Source: Myxococcota bacterium
GTDB lineage: Bacteria; Myxococcota_A; UBA796; UBA9615; JAKLKC01
Reading direction: 5' to 3'
Length of the DNA: 32,588 nucleotides
NCBI GenBank assembly: GCA_023150875.1
Contig: JAKLKC010000065.1
Span: 1-32,588 of the forward strand
The translations under genes and the position numbers were made by a program. Below the pieces are notes generated by a model. That model was not told the origin of the DNA, made no database searches, and saw only the letters and a program-made list of their open reading frames with translations. Shown in pieces: positions 1 through 8,999 of this stretch (its first letter is position 1; every line of letters begins with the position of its first letter).

Positions 1-68
1 GAGCCGGCCCGGGAGGGAGGGGCCAGGACGGCCCCGACCGGACGGGGCGACCCCCATGCGCTTCCGCC
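1..68. repeat. 68-bp direct repeat, copy 1
   Basis: This segment recurs at 165-232 with only two differences, both near position 45. The window begins inside or at the edge of this copy, so the unit may extend further left. Positions 48-60 also form a perfect 13-bp inverted repeat with 92-104, which could fold into a stem with a 31-nt loop. I see no convincing gene in 1-362: open frames there lack a good ribosome binding site and are cut by the repeats. Confidence 0.8.
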
Positions 69-164
69 ACCTTCCCGCCTTCGGCCCCTCTCGCATGGGG
101 GTCGAACGCGAGGGCGGCGCGGCCTGCGGCCGAAAAGCGCGCGGGACGCGCGCGTCAGCCGCCC

Positions 165-232
165 GAGCCGGCCCGGGAGGGAGGGGCCAGGACGGCCCCG
201 ACCGGACAGGTCGACCCCCATGCGCTTCCGCC
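165..232. repeat. 68-bp direct repeat, copy 2
   Basis: Second copy of the unit at 1-68, offset by 164 bases. The end of each copy contains an ATG followed by similar bases (CCCCATGCGCTTCC), a 14-mer that also occurs at the start of the MopE-like gene near 13848. The units may therefore be relics of a 5' gene end, but this is a guess. The rest of the gap up to 362 shows only GC-rich sequence and the ribosome binding site of the next gene. Confidence 0.8.
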
Positions 233-362
233 CCTGTCCCAAAGCCCCCTCGTGGTCTCCGTCCGCCGGCCCGCCGCCGGTCGCCGGCCCGTGGTACCTT
301 GTGAAGGTCTCGGGAGGGGGACCCGGTCCTGCTCCTCCCGGGCCCGGCATGACGGAGGTCCC

Positions 363-1019
363 ATGCCCCACGCGCTCCTGCCCACCGCCGGCCTGTCCCT
401 GTCGTTGCTCCTGGTCCTGCCCATGTGGACCTGCGGGCCTCACGGGGGGGACGACGACTCCGCCGACGGGGATGACTCCGCCGACGGCGACGACACCAGC
501 GCCGGGCCGGCGGCCCAGTGGTGGCTGACCTGCGGGGATCCGGTGTGTCACGGCTGGTCCCCCTCGGGGAACCCCGACTGCACGACCGAGGTGGCGGGGG
601 ATCCGTGCGGGGACCTGGGGGCGCTGTGCGACCCCCACAACGACTGCAACGCCCAGCTCCTGTGCGCCACCGAGGACCCCACGGCGGGCCCGGGGGGCTG
701 CCCGATCTCCCGCGCCCGGTTCAAGGAAGACGTCTCGTACCTGGACGGCGGCGACGTCGAGGGGCTGCACCAGGAGGTGCTGGGCTTCCGCCTGGCCACC
801 TGGGAGCCCACCCTTCCCGGCTCCGCCCCCGGGCGCCGGCTGGGGATCGTGCTGGACGACGCCCCGGGCAGCCCCGCCGTCGCCGGGGACCACGTGGACC
901 TCTACGCCTACGCCTCCATGACCGTCGCCGCCGTCCAGGCCCAGCAGAGGGAGATCGACGCCCTGCGGGCCGAGGTCGCCGCCCTGCGGGCCGCCTGCGC
1001 CGCCGCTCCGCATCGCTGA
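363..1019 (+). CDS. Exported Cys-rich protein with S74-like intramolecular chaperone domain
   Basis: A 218-aa protein starting at ATG 363, placed 4-8 bases after a GGAGG ribosome binding site. A hydrophobic signal ends at Cys24 (PMWTC), which would be an atypical lipobox, and is followed by an Asp-rich linker (30-44) and a region with nine cysteines (57-113). The C-terminal 100 residues resemble the Peptidase_S74 chaperone domain of phage tail spikes and bacterial surface fibres: S116 and K121 keep the Ser-x4-Lys spacing of the self-cleaving dyad (ISRARFKEDV), followed by LGIVLDDAP, VDLYAYASM and a terminal coiled coil (QREIDALRAEVAALR). Family knowledge says such domains trimerise a protein and may cut themselves off. 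Lipid anchoring and autocleavage here are inferred. The next gene converges with only 9 bases between stops. Confidence 0.75.
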   Translation: MPHALLPTAGLSLSLLLVLPMWTCGPHGGDDDSADGDDSADGDDTSAGPAAQWWLTCGDPVCHGWSPSGNPDCTTEVAGDPCGDLGALCDPHNDCNAQLLCATEDPTAGPGGCPISRARFKEDVSYLDGGDVEGLHQEVLGFRLATWEPTLPGSAPGRRLGIVLDDAPGSPAVAGDHVDLYAYASMTVAAVQAQQREIDALRAEVAALRAACAAAPHR

Positions 1020-1028
1020 GGGCCCCGG

Positions 1029-2807
1029 CTACTCCACCGCCGGGAGCCGCGAGGAGCATCGGGTGGTCGCCGCGCGGCCCTGGATCTCCCGGAGGGCCTC
1101 CTCGGGCAGCGGGAACCAGCGCAGTCGCTCGGCGGCGCTGCCCGGGTCCAGGGGGCAGAGATCGGACGCATCCGGGGAAGGGTCCGTCGACGGCGCGGAG
1201 CGGAACTCCTCGATGGCCTCGGCGACGATGCGCTCCGCCTCCTGGAGGTAGCCCGGCAGGACCCACTCCGGTTCGGTGCCGCGGCGGGATCGATACTCCA
1301 GCTTCCCTGAACGATACGAGACGTCGGACAGTCGCATGGCGGTCCCGGGGCGGCCCCGGCGGTGGCGCCACTCCCCGGTCCGGAGGTCGAAACGGTAGTG
1401 GGGCAACAGCTTCCACCCGTGCTCCGCCACGAAGTGGACGGCGTCCAGGAGGAACTGGAACACGGACTCGGAGATGAAGTAGTTGAAGTTGACCCTCACC
1501 CAGCCCGGCTTCACCCCCTCGGCGCCCGCCACGATGGCACACGCGAACTCCCGGGAGGTCGTCAGGTCGATCCCCAGCAGGCGGTGGCCGTAGGGGCCGG
1601 CGCAGGAGCACCCTCCCCGGGCCTGGATCCCGAACAGGTCGTTGAGCAGGGCCACCACGAAGTTGTGGTGCAGCCAGCCGTCGCCGTGCCGCACCACGAA
1701 CGAGACGATGGAGAGGCGCCAGGCGCCGCGGTTGCCCAGGATCCGGATGTTCCGGTCCTGGCCCCAGGAGGCGATGGCCCGGGAGATCAGGTGCTCCTCC
1801 CTCTCGCGGATCAGGTCCGCGCCCACCGCCTCCTTGAGCTGGAAGACCAGCCCGGCGCGGATGGACTCCAGGATCGCCGGCGTGCCCCCCTCCTCGCGGT
1901 GCTCGGGATCGGCGAGGTAGCGGTGCTCGGCGGGGTTGACGAACGCCACCGTGCCCCCCCCGGGCTGGCTGGGCACCCGGTTGCGGAAGAGGCTCCGCTT
2001 GGCCACGAGAACCCCCGGCGTCCCCGGCCCGCCGATGAACTTGTGGGGCGAGAGGAACACCGCGTCCTTCCATCTCTTGCCATCACCGCCCGGGGGGTTC
2101 ATCTCGATGCGCACGTATGGCCCCGCCGCGGCGAAGTCCCAGAACGAGAGGGCGCCGTAGCGGTGCAGAAGCGAGGAGACCTCGTAGGTCGCCGTGCCGA
2201 TCCCGGTGACGTTGGAGGCCGCCGAGAAGCTCCCGATCAGCAGGGGACGGTCCCGGTGCCGGACCAGCTCCCGCTCCAGGTGCGCCAGGTCCAGGTGGCC
2301 GTCGGAGTCCTCGTCGATGGTGACGACGTCGGCGACGGACTCCCGCCAGGGCAGCTCGTTGGAGTGGTGTTCGTAGGGGCCGATGAACACCACCGGCCTC
2401 TGCTCCGCGGGGATCTGCTCCGAGAGTCGCCAGCGGGCGTCCAGGTCGGCGGGGAGGCGGAGGTTCAGCACGTCCACCAGCTTGTTGATGGCCCCCGTCG
2501 CCCCCGATCCGCAGAAGATCACGCAGTCGTCCTCGGTGCCGCCGACGGCCCTCCGGATCAGCTCCCGGGCGTCCTCCCGGAACCGCGTGGTCTGCATCCC
2601 CGTCCCCGACGTCTCGGTGTGGGTGTTGGCGTACAAGGGCATGACCTCGGCCCGCATGAAGTCCTCGATGAACGTCAGCGAGCGGCCCGAGGCGGTGTAG
2701 TCGGCGTAGGTCACCCGCCTCGGCCCGTACGGCCCTTGCAAGACCTGATCGTCGCCGATGACGGACTCCCGGATGGTGTCGATCAGGCGCCGACGGGGAT
2801 CGGTCAT
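1029..2807 (-). CDS. Class V aminotransferase, SufS/NifS cysteine-desulfurase-like
   Basis: A 592-aa PLP-dependent enzyme of the class V fold. The start is the ATG at 2807, preceded by CGGAG; longer in-frame extensions enter the intergenic gap. Visible landmarks are the stacking His in YEHHSN (146-150), the pyridine-binding Asp in WDFAAAG (D224), the Schiff-base lysine in SPHKFIGGPG (K256) and a Cys-containing loop ARGGCSCAGP (C400, C402) where desulfurases carry their persulfide cysteine. Typical SufS proteins have about 410 residues; this one has a C-terminal extension of about 130 residues (460-592) of unknown role. No suf or isc partners are nearby, so it may use another substrate than iron-sulfur assembly. 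Cytoplasmic: no signal peptide. Confidence 0.85.
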   Translation of the reverse strand: MTDPRRRLIDTIRESVIGDDQVLQGPYGPRRVTYADYTASGRSLTFIEDFMRAEVMPLYANTHTETSGTGMQTTRFREDARELIRRAVGGTEDDCVIFCGSGATGAINKLVDVLNLRLPADLDARWRLSEQIPAEQRPVVFIGPYEHHSNELPWRESVADVVTIDEDSDGHLDLAHLERELVRHRDRPLLIGSFSAASNVTGIGTATYEVSSLLHRYGALSFWDFAAAGPYVRIEMNPPGGDGKRWKDAVFLSPHKFIGGPGTPGVLVAKRSLFRNRVPSQPGGGTVAFVNPAEHRYLADPEHREEGGTPAILESIRAGLVFQLKEAVGADLIREREEHLISRAIASWGQDRNIRILGNRGAWRLSIVSFVVRHGDGWLHHNFVVALLNDLFGIQARGGCSCAGPYGHRLLGIDLTTSREFACAIVAGAEGVKPGWVRVNFNYFISESVFQFLLDAVHFVAEHGWKLLPHYRFDLRTGEWRHRRGRPGTAMRLSDVSYRSGKLEYRSRRGTEPEWVLPGYLQEAERIVAEAIEEFRSAPSTDPSPDASDLCPLDPGSAAERLRWFPLPEEALREIQGRAATTRCSSRLPAVE

Positions 2808-3056
2808 GGGGTGCTCCGTGGGGGTCGGGGGCCGGTGCGGCCGGGGCGCGCCCAGGATCCCACACCGCGGGCCCGGACTGGAACCGCCGGGGCACGATCC
2901 GCCGTCCTGGTCGGGCCCGAAGCCCGGTGAGCCCCGCCCCGAGCCGGGTTGCGAGCGTCGCCGCCCCCCGGTACGTTGATCCCGTCGCCGCGCACCCAGG
3001 GTGCGGGGGCAGGCCGCGGGTCCGGCCGCCCCGCCGACCCGTGACCGGGAGTCCCC
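2808..3056. other. Divergent intergenic region
   Basis: This 249-bp gap separates the divergently transcribed aminotransferase-like gene and the Asp-linker lipoprotein gene, so it must hold both promoters. I could not pick out a credible -35/-10 pair on either strand; the sequence is almost uniformly GC-rich. Confidence 0.4.
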
Positions 3057-4769
3057 ATGTCCCCCAGGTCCTTCCTCGCCCCGCTGCTGGCCGCGGGCCT
3101 CCTCGCCGGCTGCACCGGCTCCGACGAGGCCGACGACGATGACGTCCTCACGCCCGACGACGACACCTCCCTGCCCGACGACGACACCCACCTCCCCGAC
3201 GACGACACCACCCCTCCCCCCGATCCCGTCACCTACGTCGAGGACTTCGTGGACACCGCGGACGTCGAGTCCGCCGACGCGCCCTTGGAGACCGGGGACG
3301 GCGGCTGGGCGGTCGCCCCCGCCGACGAGACGCTGGAGGATCCGGGCCTCGGGGAGGGGGGACCTTGGCAGGTGCTGGTGGACGAGGTCATCTCCCCGGG
3401 GGAGTACCACCTGTCGTCCTTCGAGATCGCCCCGGGGGTGAACGTGGAGACCCAGGGGAACGTGGTGCTCCGGGTCGCCGGGCCGTTCACCATGGGGGCG
3501 GGCTCCTCATGGGTGATCGCGGGCTCCCTGACCGTCGCCGCCCGGGGAGCGGTGTCCATCGGGGGCCAGATCGTCTGCTTCGGGACCCTGGAGGTCCACC
3601 AGACGGACGCGGCCGGCTTCGACCTGCCGAGCGAGTCGGTGCTGCTGACGAACCAGCCCAACGACGCCCCCCCCAACCACCTGCGGCTGTGGAGCCGGGG
3701 CCCCATCCACCTGGACGACATGGAGGCCCTGGTCCTCACCGACGGCACGACGGTGGGACCCCGGTCGGGGGACGCGGAGGTGAGGGCCTACGGCGACGTC
3801 ACCCTCACCGCCGGGGCCTACTTCGGCGCCGACTTCACGCAGCCCTTCCAGCCGGGGGACACGCGGATCTGGACCGAGGGGAGCCTGGCGGTGGACGACG
3901 GGAGCTACGTGACGTCCGGGGGCGGCGAGGTCCCCGGCGGGGGCAGGGTGGACGTCCGGGCCCAGGGAGACGTCAGCTTCACCCAGGGCTCGTGGATCAT
4001 CGCCGAGTCCGGGGGAGGGGTGCTCACGCTCCGCTCCGAGGGGAGCGTCCGCCTGGACGACTCCACCTGGGCCTCCAACGGCGGGGGCGGTGTCGTCAAC
4101 GAGGCCCTGGTGGAAGGGGCCTCCGTGGAGATCGTGAATTACGGGTACCTGGTGGGGCTGGAGGGGGACGGTCCGACCCGTTCCTCCCTCACCGTCCGCT
4201 CCGCCGGCTCCGTCCTCGTCTCCACCGAGGGAGGGCTCCACGCCCCGGACGCCGTGTGCGGCGACGCGGGGGACGTCCTCATCGAAGCGGCGGGGGACGT
4301 CGAGGTGTCCGATTCGGGGTACGTGGACGCCGGCCAGGCGGGGACCGGCTGCGAGACGCCGTCCTCCGGCGGGAACATCTTCCTCCGAGCCGGTGGGACG
4401 GTGGACACCGCCACGGGCTGGCTGTCGCCCGGCGTGGGCGACGTCCCCGGCGCCGTGGACGTCTCCGAGGGAGCCCCCGTCGAAGTCGTGCCCGACGCGG
4501 GCCTGCGCTTCCCCTCCGTGGTGACCAGCCGGCCCCTGCCCATGGAGGGGACCACCGGCGAGGTCCTCTCCTTCCAGGTCTACGCCACCGACCCCCCGGG
4601 CGCCCGGGTGGACCTGTGGATCTCCCCGGATGGCACCGAGGACGCATTCGTCCCCGCGGACCAGGCCATCGGCGCCCTCCTCGGGGAGGGCTGGCGCTAC
4701 CGGCTCGTGGTCCACGGTCGCATGTTCGACCCGGCCCGGGCGGATGGCTTCGAGATCGTGTATCAGTGA
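3057..4769 (+). CDS. Lipoprotein with Asp-rich linker and beta-rich repeat domain
   Basis: A 570-aa protein with GGGAG a few bases before ATG 3057. The signal ends in a clean lipobox, LLAGC (Cys19). Residues 22-58 are an acidic linker built of DDDT units. The rest has many short segments of the type GSLTVAARGAVSIGG, VRAQGDVSFTQGSWI and LRSEGSVRLDDSTW, each about 20-30 residues, as in right-handed beta-helix or filamentous surface proteins. A short terminal segment (about 490-570) looks like a separate beta domain. I do not recognise a catalytic site. It is likely a lipid-anchored outer-surface protein; adhesion or polymer binding is only a possibility. It converges with the DUF445 gene, 57 bases away. 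Confidence 0.8.
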   Translation: MSPRSFLAPLLAAGLLAGCTGSDEADDDDVLTPDDDTSLPDDDTHLPDDDTTPPPDPVTYVEDFVDTADVESADAPLETGDGGWAVAPADETLEDPGLGEGGPWQVLVDEVISPGEYHLSSFEIAPGVNVETQGNVVLRVAGPFTMGAGSSWVIAGSLTVAARGAVSIGGQIVCFGTLEVHQTDAAGFDLPSESVLLTNQPNDAPPNHLRLWSRGPIHLDDMEALVLTDGTTVGPRSGDAEVRAYGDVTLTAGAYFGADFTQPFQPGDTRIWTEGSLAVDDGSYVTSGGGEVPGGGRVDVRAQGDVSFTQGSWIIAESGGGVLTLRSEGSVRLDDSTWASNGGGGVVNEALVEGASVEIVNYGYLVGLEGDGPTRSSLTVRSAGSVLVSTEGGLHAPDAVCGDAGDVLIEAAGDVEVSDSGYVDAGQAGTGCETPSSGGNIFLRAGGTVDTATGWLSPGVGDVPGAVDVSEGAPVEVVPDAGLRFPSVVTSRPLPMEGTTGEVLSFQVYATDPPGARVDLWISPDGTEDAFVPADQAIGALLGEGWRYRLVVHGRMFDPARADGFEIVYQ

Positions 4770-4811
4770 CAGCGCTGCCGGGTCCGCTCCCCACGCCGGT
4801 CCCCTGAGACA

Positions 4812-4836
4812 TCCCGGGCCCGTGCGCTACCCGGGA
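4812..4836. terminator. Hairpin between convergent genes
   Basis: The 7-bp arms TCCCGGG (4812-4818) and CCCGGGA (4830-4836) form a stem with an 11-base loop. They straddle the stop of the DUF445 gene and lie just after the stop of the plus-strand lipoprotein. There is no T-tract, so a terminator role is tentative. Confidence 0.3.
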
Positions 4837-6164
4837 AGGAGCGCCGAGACCGCCGCGATGACTCCGCCCACCGCCGCGCCCACCAGGGTCCCGTTGATCC
4901 GGATGTATTGCAGGTGGTCCCCGATCTTCTCCTCGATGTTCTTCGACATCTTCCCGAGGTCCCAGGAGCCCATGGTGGAGACGATCAGGCCGCGGATCTC
5001 GGGGTACATGGCTCCGACGGCGCCGGGGACGGCTTCGGCGAGCACGGCGTCCACCCGGGCGCAGAACCCGGCGTTCCCCCGCAGATCGCCCGCGATCCTC
5101 CAGAGCGCGTCCGCCAGCCTCCGGCGCAGGGATGATTCCGGGTCCCGCGCATGTCTCAGGATCCGCCCGCGGACCTGTCCCGAGACCTCCTTGGCGTAGT
5201 CCCGCAACCCGGCGCTCAGGACCTCCCGCTTCAGCTTCTCGCCGGCGCGGCGCCACTCGGGATCGTCTCTGAGCTTCGCCACCACCTCGTCCATCAGCCG
5301 GCGGGCGCGGCCGTGCCAGAGGTGGAGGGGATCCCCGGCCATGGCCCGGAGATCGGCCACCAGCTTCTCCCTCTCGGTGTCGGCGAAGTACGCCACCACG
5401 TAGCCCTTGAGGCTCGCCAGGATCCCCGAGTCCTTGCGCCGGATCGCCCCCTCCATCCACTTCTGGAACTGTGGGTCCTCCAGGACGTCGGCGAGGATCC
5501 GCGCCCCCTCGGCGGTGACTCGGCCACCCAGGTCCTCCTCGGTCAGCCCCTGGAGCACCCTCCCCGCGAGGGGGGCGAGGTCCAAGGAGTCCAGGACCGG
5601 GTCGACCTGCCGGAGGATCGCCTCCTGGAGGTCCGCGTCCCCGAGGAGCTCCAGCTCGCCCGCGATCATCCCCGCGGCGAGGTCCACCACCCGCCGGGCG
5701 TTGTCCCGCACCCCAAGCCAGTCGAGGGCGTGCCGGGTCAGGGCCCGCCCGGCCAGGTAGCCGCGGAGGTTGTCCTCCTCCACGAAGGGCTCCAGGAACG
5801 ACGAGAGTTCCGACGCGATCCGTTCCCTGGATCGGGGGATGATGGCGGTGTGGGGGATGGGAAGCCCGAGGGGGTGCCGGAAGAGGGCCGTGACCGCGAA
5901 CCAGTCCGCGAGCCCTCCCGCCAGTCCCGCCTCCGCCATGGTCCCGACGTGGCGGAGCCAGGGCCACCGGGCCTGTCCCAGGTGAGCGGCGACGAACAGC
6001 ACGGCCATGAGGAGGAGCAGCAGGTGGGCCCAGAGTCGCTCGCGGCCCCGGCGCTCCCCGCCCGCCCCGGTGCCCCCCGGCCGCCTCACCCCTCCGGCGG
6101 TGGGGCGGCCCTCTCCGCGGTCCAGATGGGCGCTGGTCTTCTCCGGCGTCATGGTCGCGGTCAC
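4827..6164 (-). CDS. DUF445 family membrane protein
   Basis: A 445-aa protein that starts at GTG 6164, overlapping the stop of the upstream gene by four bases (GTGA), with GGAGG seven bases before it; an ATG at 6152 is a weaker alternative. A basic N-terminus is followed by a membrane segment (WAHLLLLLMAVLFVAAHLG, about residues 45-63), then AGLAGGLADWFAVTALFRHP, a signature of DUF445, then a long helical, charged middle and a final hydrophobic segment ending in GGVIAAVSALLPG. Both ends are therefore anchored with a large helical body between. The family (YjiN/YheB type) has no agreed function. Coupling to the exported GH94-like gene suggests both are made together in the cell envelope. Confidence 0.88.
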   Translation of the reverse strand: MTATMTPEKTSAHLDRGEGRPTAGGVRRPGGTGAGGERRGRERLWAHLLLLLMAVLFVAAHLGQARWPWLRHVGTMAEAGLAGGLADWFAVTALFRHPLGLPIPHTAIIPRSRERIASELSSFLEPFVEEDNLRGYLAGRALTRHALDWLGVRDNARRVVDLAAGMIAGELELLGDADLQEAILRQVDPVLDSLDLAPLAGRVLQGLTEEDLGGRVTAEGARILADVLEDPQFQKWMEGAIRRKDSGILASLKGYVVAYFADTEREKLVADLRAMAGDPLHLWHGRARRLMDEVVAKLRDDPEWRRAGEKLKREVLSAGLRDYAKEVSGQVRGRILRHARDPESSLRRRLADALWRIAGDLRGNAGFCARVDAVLAEAVPGAVGAMYPEIRGLIVSTMGSWDLGKMSKNIEEKIGDHLQYIRINGTLVGAAVGGVIAAVSALLPG

Positions 6165-8839
6165 GGCACCGCCTCCACCACGAACTCCACTTCCTCCCCG
6201 GCCTCCAGGTCGATGGGGAGCCGCACCGCCGCTGCCCCATCGGCCACATCGACGGGGACGTCCCCCACCCGGGCGGTCCACACCCCCTCGCCCAGCGCGA
6301 CCTCCAGGGTCGTGGTGGCGGCGGCGGCGGCGCGGTAGGTGCCCGCGATCCGTCCCGGTCCCACGTCCAGGGAGATCAGGGGCGTCTCCAGGGTGAACCT
6401 CCCCCCGGGGACCCGCGGGGCGATCTCCAGGCCTCCCCCCTCGGCCGGCGAAAGGCCGGCGACCCGGAGCAGCGCCAGCAGGGGCATGGCGTGGGCGTTG
6501 GAGTTCTGGACCGGCCAATCGGTCATGGGGGTCGCCTCGCTGGACCAGGTGCCCCCGTCCACCCCGATCCCGTCCGGGCCGGACCAGATCCCGTACCACT
6601 GCCCGGGGTTGTGGTCGGCGTAGGCCGCCAGCGTGTGCCGCGCCAGGGAACCCCAGGCCCGGTCCGGGTCCCGGGCGGAGTAGCCCCAGGTCAGCAGACC
6701 GGTGACGGCGTGCCAGACCTGACCCCCGGCGGTCAGGGGCGCCCCCACGGGGGAGGGGGCGTCCAGCTCCTGGTACACCGTGTCCGCCAGGGTCGCCCGC
6801 CGCTCCTCGCCGCCGATCCCCGCGATGAGGGCCCAGACCTGCGCCTCCAGGTCCAGGTGGCCGTCGCCGTAGGGCTCGTCCTCGGCGAACCAGGCCCGCC
6901 GGTACCAGCTCCCCGTCCACTCCTCCGCCGCCTCCGCCGCCATGCGCGCCCCGATCTCCCGGGCCTCCGCCGCCAGGTCCGGATCCATGTCGTCGAACAG
7001 CGCCGCGGCCCGGGGGAGGACCCACGCGGCCATTTGTGTGTTGGGGACCGATTCCCCCTCGGCGACCGCCGTCGCCCGGCTGGCAGCCTCGAAGGTGATC
7101 CCGTCGCTCCAGTCCCCCGTCCCCAGGCGCACCAGGCCGTGGTGACCGGTCCCCACCCCGTCCACCAGGTGTCGGAACGCGGCCCGGGCGTGGTCCCGCA
7201 CCGGCGCCGGGGGCACGGTCCCTTCGGGCCAGTAGGGCTGCTCCTCCTCCAGGAACGCCCGGTCGCCGGTGGCCGCCACGTACTCCGCCAGGGCCCACAG
7301 GAAGAAGAGGTCCAGGTCCGACGGCGCGGAGTGGATCAGCGCGTCCTCGGCCATCCCGAACCCCTGCACCGCGTAGCTGATCTGGAAGGTGTCGGCGTGG
7401 GTGGCCCGCATGACGGTGCGGAGCGCCTCCCGGGCCAGATCGGGGCGCATGTAGGCGGCGGGGACGGCGAACAGGCAGAAGTCCCGCGCCGCCCCGTCCA
7501 GCCCGTGGAGGAAGAGGTAGGCCGATCCCTGGGCCAGGGTGTGGGCGGAGAAGCCGTCGTCCATGACGGCGGCCTGGAGGAACTGGGCGGCGTGCCACGC
7601 CTTCTCCCGGGGCAGCGTCCCAGCCCCGTCGGCCTCGAAGCGGGGGAGGACCCTCCCCCACTCCGCCGCGGTGGCCGCGCCGGGATCCACCTCGGGGTCC
7701 CGGAAGGCGTCCAGGGAGTCCAGGGTGAAGCCCTCGGGGAGGCTGCCGTAGGCGTACCGCAGCCGGGCGCACCCTCCCGCGGGCACCAACAGGTCCACCT
7801 CGTCGGCGAGGAGCGCCGGCTGTCCCGAAGCGGAGACGGGCCCCAGGGGCGGCCCCGGCGGCGTCCCGGCGGAGGCGGCGGCGGGGGAAGCGACGTCCCC
7901 GTCCCCGAGGAAGGCCGAGCGGTCGGTGTGCATCGCCAGCGGCGCGGCGGCGGGGTCCGGGAGGAGGCGGGCGAGGAAGATCGGCGCGGGGAAGTAGTCC
8001 CGGGACCCGGAGTCCTCGGCCCCGGCGGGTGCGTCCCCGCCGGTGTAGGTGTGGTGGACCAGCCCCACGCCCCGGGCGTCGTCCAGCTTCACCTCCACTT
8101 GGAACAGGTCGTTCACCGCCTCCCGCTCCGCGTCCAACATCGCCGGGATCCCCGGGTCCAGGGTCCCCGACCGCACGAGCTGGAGCTCGACGGGGTGGCG
8201 GTTCACGTCCCAGGTCTCGTAGTGCCGGAGCGCCCGGGGCACCGTCCCCTCGTTGGCGATCTCCACGTCGTCCACGACGAAGGGCAGGTCCCCGTAGGGC
8301 GCCGTCACCCGGTGGGTGATCCGCCAGCCGTCCCACCGGGTCTCGTAGGCGGCGTACCCGATCCCGTGCAGCCGCTCCGCCTCGGCGCCCGGGGGACGCA
8401 GGGCGTAGGCGCTGGCCCACGCCTCCCCCTCCTCCGCCACCACGCTGTATCCCCCACCGGCGCGGCCGTCCTCCAGGTCCACGCGGTTGAGAAAGGCCGG
8501 GCCCCTCTCCCGAGTGAAGACCTGCACGAAGCCCTGATTGGACGCGGTGGCGATCAGGCGGTCGTTGCCGAACGCGAACCAGTGGTCCCGGCGCGTCGCC
8601 CCGTCGGAGGTCACCCACTCGGCCCGGGGATCCTGGTCCTGGTCCAGGGTGTACCGGTAGGCGGGCAGGCCCGAGGCGTCCTCGACCCACGCGCCGAAGT
8701 CCCCGGCGCCGGAGGGATCGTCTTCGCCGGCGAAGAGATCGGGCTGACAGGCGGCGGGCGGGGCGGGCTCGCCCGGATCGGCGCACCCGGCGAGCATGGC
8801 GAGCAGCAGCCCAGGGATGTGAGACCCGAGTCGGAGCAT
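6161..8839 (-). CDS. Exported GH94/GH36-clan-like glycoside enzyme, lipoprotein
   Basis: An 892-aa protein from ATG 8839, behind a strong GGAGGAGG site. Residues 1-19 (LLLAMLAGC) form a lipoprotein signal with Cys19. Layout follows the cellobiose/chitobiose phosphorylase (GH94) type: an N-terminal beta-sandwich (about 60-370), a helical linker, an (alpha/alpha)6 barrel (about 400-760) and a C-terminal beta domain. The motif TGDWSDGITF (574-583) corresponds to the family's ADWNDCLN, whose first Asp is the general acid, here D576. Family members are usually cytoplasmic phosphorylases of beta-glucosides; a lipid-anchored form is unusual and might act as a periplasmic or surface hydrolase or phosphorylase. 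Substrate unknown. Its stop overlaps the DUF445 start. Confidence 0.75.
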   Translation of the reverse strand: MLRLGSHIPGLLLAMLAGCADPGEPAPPAACQPDLFAGEDDPSGAGDFGAWVEDASGLPAYRYTLDQDQDPRAEWVTSDGATRRDHWFAFGNDRLIATASNQGFVQVFTRERGPAFLNRVDLEDGRAGGGYSVVAEEGEAWASAYALRPPGAEAERLHGIGYAAYETRWDGWRITHRVTAPYGDLPFVVDDVEIANEGTVPRALRHYETWDVNRHPVELQLVRSGTLDPGIPAMLDAEREAVNDLFQVEVKLDDARGVGLVHHTYTGGDAPAGAEDSGSRDYFPAPIFLARLLPDPAAAPLAMHTDRSAFLGDGDVASPAAASAGTPPGPPLGPVSASGQPALLADEVDLLVPAGGCARLRYAYGSLPEGFTLDSLDAFRDPEVDPGAATAAEWGRVLPRFEADGAGTLPREKAWHAAQFLQAAVMDDGFSAHTLAQGSAYLFLHGLDGAARDFCLFAVPAAYMRPDLAREALRTVMRATHADTFQISYAVQGFGMAEDALIHSAPSDLDLFFLWALAEYVAATGDRAFLEEEQPYWPEGTVPPAPVRDHARAAFRHLVDGVGTGHHGLVRLGTGDWSDGITFEAASRATAVAEGESVPNTQMAAWVLPRAAALFDDMDPDLAAEAREIGARMAAEAAEEWTGSWYRRAWFAEDEPYGDGHLDLEAQVWALIAGIGGEERRATLADTVYQELDAPSPVGAPLTAGGQVWHAVTGLLTWGYSARDPDRAWGSLARHTLAAYADHNPGQWYGIWSGPDGIGVDGGTWSSEATPMTDWPVQNSNAHAMPLLALLRVAGLSPAEGGGLEIAPRVPGGRFTLETPLISLDVGPGRIAGTYRAAAAATTTLEVALGEGVWTARVGDVPVDVADGAAAVRLPIDLEAGEEVEFVVEAVP

Positions 8840-8999
8840 GGCCCTCCTCCCCGCGGGGCCGTGGGCACCGCGACGGTCCCGTGGTCCTACCACACCTCCG
8901 GGCGGGGGCGCGCGGTGGGTCGCTTCGCGGGAGGATCCGGCCGAGGTCGACCAGGGGTCGGGACGGACCGTCGCGGGGCGGAGGGACGGGTCACGGTCA

